Source: JBHGBM01 sp041946965
GTDB lineage: Bacteria > Acidobacteriota > Terriglobia > Bryobacterales > Bryobacteraceae
Assembly: GCA_041946965.1 (NCBI GenBank)
Contig: JBHGBM010000112.1
Coordinates: forward strand, 1 to 24,091
Reading direction: 5' to 3'
DNA length: 24,091 nucleotides
Shown here one piece after another: positions 14,314 through 21,655 of the stretch. Each line of letters begins with the position of its first letter. Within the stretch, counting starts at the first letter, position 1. The notes under the pieces are model-generated. The model made no database searches and had not been told where the DNA came from. It worked only from the letters and a program-made list of their open reading frames with translations. Made by a program: the position numbers and the translations under genes.

Positions 14314-16431
14314 ATGAGCGACGCCGCCACGCCGCTCATGCGGCAGTACCACGCCATCAAGCAGCAGGCGCCCAACGCGCTGCTGATGTTCCGGCTGGGC
14401 GACTTTTACGAGCTGTTCTTCGAGGACGCGGTGACCGCCGCCCGCGAGCTCGAAATCACCCTCACTGCCCGCAACAAGGAGAAGGGCGCCGCCATCCCCA
14501 TGTGCGGCGTCCCCTACCACGCCGCCGAAGGCTACATCGCGCGCCTGGTGCAGAAAGGCTACCGTGTGGCCATCTGCGACCAGATGGAAGACCCGCGCTT
14601 CGCCAAGAAGCTGGTGAAGCGCGAGTGCTGGCCGGAGGACATGGCCGCTGGCTGCGCACCGACCTCGATGACTGGGTGTTCAGCCCGGATTACGCCGGCC
14701 GCACCCTCCTCGAGCATTTCAAGCTGCTGACGCTCGATGGCTGTGGGCTCGCCGGGCGCCCCGCCGCGGTGTGCGCCGCCGGCGCCATCCTGCACTACCT
14801 GCGCGAGACGCAGCGCGCCGCGCTCGATCATCTCGACCTCCCCACTCACTTCGACCGCGACGCCGGCATGGTGCTGGACGCCGTTACGGTCCGCAACCTG
14901 GAACTGGTCGAACCGCTGTTCGGCGAGGGCGCCACCCTGCTCGGCATCCTCGACCAGACCCAGACCGGCATGGGCGGGCGCCTGCTGCGCCAGCGCCTCC
15001 TGCGGCCGTCCATGGATCGCGCCGAAATCGAAGCGCGCCTGGACGCGGTGGGCGAAATGCTCGGCCAGACCATCCTGCGCAACGAGGTGCGCCGCGAGCT
15101 GGAAGGCATTCTCGACCTGGAACGGCTGCTCTCGAAAATCACGCTGGGGATCGCCGGGCCGCGCGACGTGCTCGCGCTGGGCCGTTCGCTTGAAAAGATC
15201 CCCGCGGTGAAGCGCTGCTTCCAGACCCAGCAGGCCGCCCGGCTGCGCGGCATCTACGATGCGCTGGACGAATGTCCCGAGGCGCGCGACCGCATCCTGG
15301 ACGCGATCTCCGACGACGCTCCCGCCAATCTCGGCGATGGCGGCGCCATCCGCCCCGGCTACAACGCGGAACTCGACGAACTGCGCGACCTGAGTCTCAA
15401 CAGCCGGCGGTACATCGCACAGATCGAGGAGCGCGAGCGCGCCCGCACCGGCATCGGCTCTCTCAAGGTGCGCTTCAATAACGTCTTCGGCTACTACATC
15501 GAGGTCTCGAAAGCCAACCTGCGCCTCGCTCCGCCGGACTACGAGCGCAAGCAGACCCTGGTCAACGCTGAGCGCTTCACCACTCCGGAGCTGAAGGAGT
15601 ACGAGCGCAAGGTGCTGGACGCCGAGGAGAAGATCCTGGTGCTCGAGCGCGAGCTGTTCGCCGAGGTGCGGCAGTTCGCGGCTTCCCACGGGCAGCGCAT
15701 CCGCGCCGCCGCCGCGGCCATCGCGGAACTGGACGTGACGGCGGCGCTGGCGCAGGTGGCCGCGGAGAACCGCTACCGGCGGCCGTCGTTTTCCGGGGAC
15801 AGCGAAATGCGCATCGTGGCGGGCCGCCATCCCGTCATCGAGCGCATGGCCGAACAGGAAGGCGCCCGCTTCATCCCCAACGACCTCTACCTGAACCAGA
15901 CCAGCGACCTGATCGCCATCATCACCGGGCCTAATATGGGCGGCAAATCCACCTACCTGCGGCAGGCGGCGCTCATCGCCATCATGGCCCAGATGGGGTC
16001 TTTCGTGCCCGCCGATTCCGCCGCGCTCGCGATCGTGGACCGCATCTTCACCCGCATCGGCGCTTCGGACAACCTGGCGCGCGGGCGCTCCACCTTCATG
16101 GTGGAGATGACCGATCATCTTCCTGCGCAAAGTGGAGCCGGGCCGCGCCGACCGCAGCTACGGCATCGAAGTGGCGCGGCTGGCGGGCCTGCCCATGGCG
16201 GTGGTCGAGCGGGCGCGCGAGGTGCTCGAGTTGCACGAGCGCAGCGAGCACACCGTCACCGAGGAGTTGAGCCCGCACCACGGCGAACCCGTGCAGATCC
16301 GGCTGTTCGAGCCGGTGGGCCACAACATCGCCGAGCGCATCCGTGCGATGGACCTGGACCGCCTGCGGCCCATCGAAGCCCTGCAACTGCTGGCCGAGTT
16401 GCAGAAGGAGCTGAAGAACTCGTGCGTGTAG
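14314..16431 (+). pseudogene. mutS: DNA mismatch repair protein MutS with two internal deletions and frame changes
   Basis: MutS recognises mismatches and starts repair. Here the gene is split over frames. Piece 1 (from ATG 14314) encodes the mismatch-binding domain, including MFRLGDFYELFFEDA and MCGVPYHAAEGYI, and is correct to LVKRE near 14626. It then reads nonsense to a stop at 14730. Piece 2, in another frame from about 14625 to 16113, runs from VLAGGHGRWLRTDLDDWVF through the core, clamp and Walker A (TGPNMGGKST, near 15940) to STFMVEMT. Piece 3, back in the first frame, begins IIFLRKVEPGRADRSYGIE near 16114 and ends at 16431. Roughly 75-80 connector-domain residues and 85-90 ATPase residues with Walker B (DEIGRGT) are absent. 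The span would encode about 705 aa, against the usual 850-880. The remaining pieces have no stops and normal codon use, so the damage is recent or an assembly error. As written, no functional MutS can be made. Confidence 0.9.
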
Positions 16432-17504
16432 CGGGGGTGATGAGCGGCACGTCGCTCGACGGCATCGACGTCGCCATCGTCGATATCACCGGCCGGCGCG
16501 TGAAAACCGCGGCCTTCCGCACCACGCCGTACTCGCGCCGGACGCGCGCAGCCGTGCTGGCGGTTTCCAACGCCGCCACGACGACCGCCGCCATCGCGCG
16601 GCTGAATTTTCGGTTAGGCGAGCTCTACGCGGCGGCGATCGTGGAAACCTGCCGGCGCGCGCATGTCCCGCTCGAATCCGTCGAGCTGATCGGCTGCCAC
16701 GGCCAGACCATCTATCACGAGGGCGGCGTGACCACCATGCAGATCGGCGAGGCGGACGTGATCGCGGAGCGCACCGGCATCCCCGTGGTGGCGGACTTCC
16801 GCACGCGCGATATCGCGGCCGGCGGCAAGGGCGCGCCGCTGGTTCCCTACGTGGATTACCTGCTGTTCCGCCACCCCCGCCGCGGGCGCATCGCTCTCAA
16901 CATCGGCGGCATCGCCAACATCACCGCGATTCCGGCCGCAGCGCGGCCCGAAGACGTCATCGCCTTCGACACCGGGCCGGGCAACATGGTGATCGACGCC
17001 CTCGCCGGGCGGTACACGCACGGGCGGCTGCGGTACGACCGCGACGGCCGGATCGCCGCGCGCGGGCGCGTAATCCCCGAACTGCTCGACCGCCTTCTCG
17101 CGGATCCCTACTACCGCCGCAAGCCGCCTAAGACCGCGGGCCGCGAGCAGTACGGAGAGGAGTTCGTGGCGCGCCTGAAAGGATCGCTGCCGGATCTCAT
17201 GGCGACCGCCACCGCCCTCACCGCCGCCACCATCGCGCTGGGCATCCGGCAGGTGGGCGGCGGTTATTCCGAGCTGATCGTCTCCGGAGGCGGCGCGCAC
17301 AACCCGCGCATCATGGCGCAACTGGCCGCCTTTCTGCCCGGCCTTGCCATCTGCACTTCTTCGGATTACGGCATCGATCTGGATGCCAAGGAGGCGATTG
17401 CTTTCGCCGTGCTTGCCGCCGAAACCTGGCGCCGGAAAGCCTCCAACCTGCCGTCCGCTACCGGTGCGCGCCGCGCCGCGGTCCTGGGCAAGGTCAGTTA
17501 CTGA
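16422..17504 (+). CDS. anmK: Anhydro-N-acetylmuramic acid kinase
   Basis: AnmK phosphorylates and opens 1,6-anhydro-N-acetylmuramic acid released from murein turnover, feeding the sugar back into metabolism. From GTG 16422 it has 360 aa, the family size. The kinase motifs are in order: GVMSGTSLDGIDVAIVDI at the N-terminus (phosphate loop), CHGQTIYHEG, the ADFRTRDIAAGGKGAPLVPY segment, RIALNIGGIAN, the catalytic-region AFDTGPGNMVIDAL, and ELIVSGGGAHNPRIM near the C-terminus (adenosine binding). The start overlaps the end of mutS by 10 bp in a different frame, with AAGGAG 11 nt upstream. An open frame of 1128 codons joins the mutS middle piece to this gene, but the connecting part is out-of-frame mutS and the fusion is not real. 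It ends 1 bp from the stop of the opposite gene. Confidence 0.95.
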   Translation: MRVAGVMSGTSLDGIDVAIVDITGRRVKTAAFRTTPYSRRTRAAVLAVSNAATTTAAIARLNFRLGELYAAAIVETCRRAHVPLESVELIGCHGQTIYHEGGVTTMQIGEADVIAERTGIPVVADFRTRDIAAGGKGAPLVPYVDYLLFRHPRRGRIALNIGGIANITAIPAAARPEDVIAFDTGPGNMVIDALAGRYTHGRLRYDRDGRIAARGRVIPELLDRLLADPYYRRKPPKTAGREQYGEEFVARLKGSLPDLMATATALTAATIALGIRQVGGGYSELIVSGGGAHNPRIMAQLAAFLPGLAICTSSDYGIDLDAKEAIAFAVLAAETWRRKASNLPSATGARRAAVLGKVSY

Positions 17505-17505
17505 A

Positions 17506-17745
17506 TTACCGGTTCACCGGGTAGTAGGATGCGGCAACGGGGGACGGTACGCGAGCGCTAACAGGTTCGCCGAGTCGCATCTCGCTCCAGTTGTAATCGA
17601 ACTCCTTGCCGCAGTCGAGACAGACTACGTAGGTGCCGTGCCGGTTGGCGGGAGCCGGTGCAAATCCGTTGAGCTTGCGCGTCAGCGGAAATGTGGTTCT
17701 CTTGTGCGAGCAACCGAAAAGCCAATTCAGCAGCGATTGAAACAT
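17506..17745 (-). CDS. Small CxH...CxxC putative zinc-binding protein
   Basis: The ATG at 17745 is preceded by AAAGGGG about 8 nt away and gives 79 aa. An open frame reaches 17853, but its extra residues look like non-coding sequence. The N-terminus MFQSLLNWLFGCSHKRTTFP puts Cys12 and His14 close together. VCLDCGKEFDYNWSEMR adds Cys42 and Cys45, so the four could hold one metal ion like a zinc ribbon. The tail (60-79) is Pro/Ala-rich and probably disordered. I recall similar short proteins in acidobacterial genomes, but I know no function. It lies 104 bp downstream of bdr on the same strand and tail to tail with anmK. Confidence 0.75.
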   Translation of the reverse strand: MFQSLLNWLFGCSHKRTTFPLTRKLNGFAPAPANRHGTYVVCLDCGKEFDYNWSEMRLGEPVSARVPSPVAASYYPVNR

Positions 17746-17849
17746 ACCGGTTCCCCTTTCACTCTGATTAGATACAGTACGGCGCCCCGAGGTTTCAGTT
17801 AGATGACGCACGGTGTCGAAAAACGCTGTGCGGTTTGAGACAGTGGGAT

Positions 17850-18833
17850 TCACCCGCGCAGCTTGCGGGCGATGTCGAGTGCGATCAAACGGCCGTGAAA
17901 CCGCCCGTTTTCAATGAAAATCTCGTTCGTGTGCATGCCTGCCACGATGACGCCCGCAAGATACACACCCGGGCGCTCGCTTTCCAGGGTCTCCGGGTTG
18001 GTGCGCGGCTTCTGCGTGTCGGGATCCAGGATGATACCCAGCGCGGCCATCATTTCCAGATCGGGACGGTATCCGGTCAGCGCGAAAACGAAGTCGTTCT
18101 TGAGCGTGAGCCGGCCCGAGGGCGTGATCACTTCGAGGGACTCCGGGTGAATCGCGGCCACGCTCGAATCGAAGTACGCAATCACCTCCCCGTTGCGGAT
18201 GCGGTTCTCGATGTTCGGCTTGATCCAGTACTTCACGTCCTTGGAGATACCCGGACCGCGGTGGATCAGCGTAACCCGCGCGCCCGACCAGTACAGCTCG
18301 AGCGCGGCGATGGCCGCCGAGTTCTTGCCGCCCACCACCGCGACCTCCTGGCCGTAATAGGGATGAGCTTCCTTGTAATAGTGAGCAACCTTGGGAAGAT
18401 CCTCGCCCGGCACGTCAAGCAAGTTAGGCCGGTCGTAGTAACCCGTGGCGAGCACAACCTTGCGGGTGCGATACACGCGCGCATGCCCCTGCCGGCCGGC
18501 GGTCCGCACCTCGAAGGCCCCGTCCTCGCCGATAATCTCTTCCATGGGTTCGTACTGCCGCACGTCGAGCCGGTAATGCTCGGCCACCCGCCGGTAATAT
18601 TTGAGCGCCTCGGCGCGCGTGGGCTTCTCCCCCATGCTGGTCATGGGAAGACCGCCGATCTCCAGCAGCTCCGGAGTGGTGAAGAACGTCATGTAGGTGG
18701 GGTAGTTGTAGATGGAATTGACCACGCAGCCGCGTTCCAGCAGCACGGCCCTCAGCCCCTGCCGCTGCAACTCGATGCCGCACGCCAGGCCGCTCGGCCC
18801 GGCTCCTACCACCACCACGTCGCAATCGGTCAC
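17850..18833 (-). CDS. bdr: YpdA/Bdr family FAD/NAD(P)-binding protein, putative bacillithiol-disulfide reductase
   Basis: YpdA (Bdr) uses NADPH and FAD to reduce bacillithiol disulfide, keeping that low-molecular-weight thiol reduced in the cytoplasm. The 327-aa protein starts with the FAD dinucleotide fold VVVVGAGPSGLACGIEL (6-22), then the YpdA-specific VNSIYNYPTYMTFFTTPELLEIG (38-60). The NADPH-binding segment EVAVVGGKNSAAIAALELY comes mid-protein, and the C-terminal flavin contact TGYRPD...GVYLAGVIVAGMHTNEIFIENGRFHG closes the fold. The residue matching the proposed catalytic Cys14 of S. aureus YpdA is Ser14 here, with a Cys at 18. The start is GTG at 18833, overlapping the alaS stop by 4 bp (GTGA), so it is probably translated with alaS. 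No bacillithiol synthesis gene is in view. Confidence 0.88.
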   Translation of the reverse strand: MTDCDVVVVGAGPSGLACGIELQRQGLRAVLLERGCVVNSIYNYPTYMTFFTTPELLEIGGLPMTSMGEKPTRAEALKYYRRVAEHYRLDVRQYEPMEEIIGEDGAFEVRTAGRQGHARVYRTRKVVLATGYYDRPNLLDVPGEDLPKVAHYYKEAHPYYGQEVAVVGGKNSAAIAALELYWSGARVTLIHRGPGISKDVKYWIKPNIENRIRNGEVIAYFDSSVAAIHPESLEVITPSGRLTLKNDFVFALTGYRPDLEMMAALGIILDPDTQKPRTNPETLESERPGVYLAGVIVAGMHTNEIFIENGRFHGRLIALDIARKLRG

Positions 18834-21466
18834 AGGCTCTTCTCAACCGCGGCGTAGACGCTTTCGAGAGCGCCGGCCAGCGCGGCGACGTCCTTGCCGC
18901 CGCCCTCGGCCATATCCGGACGGCCGCCGCCCTTGCCCCCGACCGCCTGCGCCACCGCCCCCGCCAGTTTGCCCGCATGCACCTTTCCGGCCAGGTCCTT
19001 GGTGACCGCCGACACGATGGAGATGTTGGAATCCTCGGCCGACGCCAGCACCACCACGGCCGACTTCCACTTGTTGCGGAGCGAATCCGCCAGCGCGCGC
19101 ATCTGCTGGCGGTCCATGCCGTCGGCGCGGGCGGCCAGCACACGCACGTTGTTCATGGTGCGCGCCTGCGCCTCCAGTCCGCCCGCGGCGGATTGCGCCA
19201 GCTTGTTCTTCAACTGCTCGATCTCGCGTTTGAGGGCGCGCTCGTTGGCCGCGAGCTTGTCCATGTGCTCGGGCAGTTCGACCTCCGATACGTGCGCGCT
19301 CGCGGCCAGGCGGCCCAGCAGCGCGGCGGTTTCCTGGTAATGCCGCAGCGCGCCTTCGCCCGTGACCGCCTCCAGCCGCCGCACTCCCGCCGAAATGCTG
19401 CCTTCGCTGACGATCTTGCAGACTCCGATATCGCCGGTGCGGCCCACGTGCGTGCCGCCGCACAGCTCCTTGCTGAATCCCGGCACCGAAACCACGCGCA
19501 CGTCTTCGCCGTATTTTTCGCCGAACAACGCCATGGCGCCGGTGCGCACGGCCTCTTCGAGCGGCATCACGTCCGTCCGCACCGGCTCGTTGCGCAGGAT
19601 CTGTTCGTTGGCCAGCCGCTCGATCTCCTCGAGCTCGGCGGCGTCCACCGCGGTGTAGTGGCTGAAATCGAAACGCAGGCGCTGCGGGTCCACCACGCTG
19701 CCGGCCTGCTTCACATGCGTGCCCAGCACCTGGCGCAAGGCGGCGTGCAGCAGGTGCGTAGCGGTGTGGTTGCGCATAGTGGCGCGGCGCAGCGCCTCCG
19801 CCACCTGCGCGCGCACCTCGTCGCCAAGGCGGACGGACGCATTCGCCACAACGCGGTGCACGGTCAGCCCCGCGACGGGCGCATACGCGCCCTCGACGGT
19901 CGCGATGCGCTCGCCCGCCGGCGAGAGAATCTCGCCGCGGTCGCCCACCTGCCCGCCGGACTCCGCGTAGAACGGCGTGCGGTCGAGCACCAGTTCGGCG
20001 CGGGCGCCCGCCGGGACGCATTCCACCGGCTGCTGATCCACCAGCAGGCCAACCACGCGCGCCGCGGCGGCCATTTCGCGGTAGCCGAGGAACTCCGTGC
20101 GCCCGCGCTCCACCAACTCCTGGTAAGCGGGGACCGCCACGCCCTTCTCCGCGCCCTTCCAGCTTGCGCGCGCCCGTTCGCGCTGCTGGTCCATTTCACG
20201 CTCGAAGCCCTCGCGGTCGAGCAGAAGGCCGCGCTCGCGCGCCATCTCCTCCTGTTCATCGAGCGCCAGTCCGTAAGTGTCGTAGAGTTTGAACGATACG
20301 GAACCGGGAATGGTGTCGCCGGCCAGCGCCTTGACTTCCTCGTTGAACACGCGTTCCGCCACCAGGAAGGTGCTGGCATAACGGTGCTCCTCGTCCTTGA
20401 CGATGCGCGCCACCCTCTGCACCGATTCCATCAACTCCGGATACGCGGGCCGCATGAGCTCGGCCACGAAGCCGGTGAGCTTGTAAAGGAACGGCTCCTC
20501 CACGCCCGCCAGCCGCGCGTTGCGCATGGCGCGCCGCATGATCTTTCGCAGCACGTAGCCGCGGCCGTCGTTGGCTGGGACCACGCCATCGTGGATCAGG
20601 AACGCGGTGGCGCGCGCATGATCGGCGGCGATGCGCAGCGCCGTATCGACTTTCGCCTCCGCCCCGGGCGAAACGCCGAACAGCTCGGCCGCGCGCGCGA
20701 TGATGGGGTGAATCAGGTCCGTCTCGTAGTTGGAAAGCTTGCCCTGTAGCACCGCGGCGACGCGCTCCAGCCCCATCCCGGTGTCGATGGAGGGGCGCGG
20801 CAGCGGCGTGAGCGCCCCGTTCAGGTCGCGGTTGAACTGCATGAACACCAGGTTCCAGATCTCGACGAAGCGTCCGCCCGCGTCGCTGGGGAATTCCTCG
20901 CGCTCGCGCCCCGGCTCGGCGGCTTCAGGGCCGAGGTCGTAGTGAATCTCCGAGCACGGCCCGCACGGCCCGGTCTCGCCCATCTGCCAGAAGTTGTCCT
21001 TCTCGTCCAGGCGGAAGATGCGCGACTTCGGCACCCCGGCCACTTTCTGCCAGAGCAGTTCGGCGTCGTCGTCCTCGCGGAAGACCGTGACGTACAGGCG
21101 GTCCTTGGGCAGGCCGTAGTCGCGGGTGATCAGATCCCAGGCGAACTCGATGGCTTCGGCCTTGAAGTAATCGCCGAAGGAGAAATTGCCCAGCATCTCG
21201 AAGAACGTGTGGTGGCGGCGGGTGTAGCCGACGTTCTCCAGATCGTTGTGCTTCCCGCCCGCGCGCACGCATTTCTGCGAGGTCGTGGCGCGAGTGTAAT
21301 CGCGCTTCTCCAGCCCGAGGAACACGTCCTTGAACTGGTTCATGCCCGCGTTGGTAAACAGCAGGGTGGGGTCGTTGGTGGGAACCAACGAGGAGCTCGT
21401 CACTACCCGGTGGCCGCGGGCGGCAAAGAAGTCGAGAAAACGCTGTCTGATCTGGTGGCCTGTCAC
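18830..21466 (-). CDS. alaS: Alanyl-tRNA synthetase
   Basis: AlaRS charges tRNA-Ala and removes wrongly attached Ser or Gly. The 878-aa protein is full length. The class II catalytic core shows RHHTFFEMLGNFSFGDYFK (84-102) in motif 2, GETGPCGPCSEIHYD (163-177), and motif 3 in DTGMGLERVAAVLQG (228-242). The editing domain has the zinc-type ligands His567 and His571 (HTATHLLHAAL) and Cys669 and His673 (ELCGGTHVG). A coiled-coil follows (about 725-760), then the C-Ala (DHHA1) domain, which ends with the Gly-rich GGKGGGRPDMAEGGG motif. The start is GTG at 21466, with AAGAAGG 8 nt upstream. The leader toward the candidate -10 at 21585-21590 would contain the CACGGATG stem-loop element. Confidence 0.98.
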   Translation of the reverse strand: MTGHQIRQRFLDFFAARGHRVVTSSSLVPTNDPTLLFTNAGMNQFKDVFLGLEKRDYTRATTSQKCVRAGGKHNDLENVGYTRRHHTFFEMLGNFSFGDYFKAEAIEFAWDLITRDYGLPKDRLYVTVFREDDDAELLWQKVAGVPKSRIFRLDEKDNFWQMGETGPCGPCSEIHYDLGPEAAEPGREREEFPSDAGGRFVEIWNLVFMQFNRDLNGALTPLPRPSIDTGMGLERVAAVLQGKLSNYETDLIHPIIARAAELFGVSPGAEAKVDTALRIAADHARATAFLIHDGVVPANDGRGYVLRKIMRRAMRNARLAGVEEPFLYKLTGFVAELMRPAYPELMESVQRVARIVKDEEHRYASTFLVAERVFNEEVKALAGDTIPGSVSFKLYDTYGLALDEQEEMARERGLLLDREGFEREMDQQRERARASWKGAEKGVAVPAYQELVERGRTEFLGYREMAAAARVVGLLVDQQPVECVPAGARAELVLDRTPFYAESGGQVGDRGEILSPAGERIATVEGAYAPVAGLTVHRVVANASVRLGDEVRAQVAEALRRATMRNHTATHLLHAALRQVLGTHVKQAGSVVDPQRLRFDFSHYTAVDAAELEEIERLANEQILRNEPVRTDVMPLEEAVRTGAMALFGEKYGEDVRVVSVPGFSKELCGGTHVGRTGDIGVCKIVSEGSISAGVRRLEAVTGEGALRHYQETAALLGRLAASAHVSEVELPEHMDKLAANERALKREIEQLKNKLAQSAAGGLEAQARTMNNVRVLAARADGMDRQQMRALADSLRNKWKSAVVVLASAEDSNISIVSAVTKDLAGKVHAGKLAGAVAQAVGGKGGGRPDMAEGGGKDVAALAGALESVYAAVEKSL

Positions 21467-21490
21467 AAAATCTGCCTTCTTAGGGTTCTA

Positions 21491-21558
21491 GCCACGGATG
21501 AATACGCACGGACAGATTCTTCGTCCTTCCTCCGTGTTCATCCGTGTCCATCCGTGGC
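21491..21558. repeat. Stem-loop repeat element built on CACGGATG units
   Basis: Perfect 10-bp outer arms GCCACGGATG (21491-21500) and CATCCGTGGC (21549-21558) enclose an inner pair CACGGA (21507-21512) and TCCGTG (21531-21536). The right half repeats the unit TCCGTGTTCA/TCCGTGTCCA/TCCGTGG about every 10 bp. The build is like that of intergenic REP-type elements. Similar CACGGATG-rich repeats are, as I recall, scattered in many environmental bacterial genomes. It lies between alaS and aroF in opposite orientation to neither, being symmetrical. Confidence 0.75.
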
Positions 21559-21584
21559 CCCAAAATGCTTGCTTAGGTAATTCC

Positions 21585-21590
21585 ATTGTA
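21585..21590 (-). promoter_or_regulatory. Possible -10 of alaS
   Basis: On the minus strand TACAAT (5 of 6 to TATAAT), without a convincing -35. It would give a leader of about 110 nt containing the whole 21491-21558 stem-loop. Confidence 0.3.
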
Positions 21591-21630
21591 GCGAACCCCT
21601 CGCGCCGGGAGTTTCCGCTCACGCCGGGGT

Positions 21631-21649
21631 TAGACTGGACGTAAGAGGA
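21631..21649 (+). promoter_or_regulatory. Possible -10 and ribosome binding site of the DAHP synthase gene
   Basis: TAGACT (21631-21636, 4 of 6 to TATAAT) is followed by AAGAGGA (21643-21649), which sits 6 nt before the GTG at 21656. The ribosome binding site is convincing and supports the GTG start; the promoter call is weak because no -35 is visible. Confidence 0.4.
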
Positions 21650-21655
21650 TTTCTC

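Noticed and set aside
17800..17845. Stem CGCAC...GTGCG downstream of bdr, considered as a terminator
   Set aside because: Five paired bases with a long loop and no T-tract after it on the bdr strand.
18977..20749. 590-codon plus-strand frame opposite alaS
   Set aside because: Shadow of a full-length, motif-complete AlaRS; no ribosome binding site or family feature.
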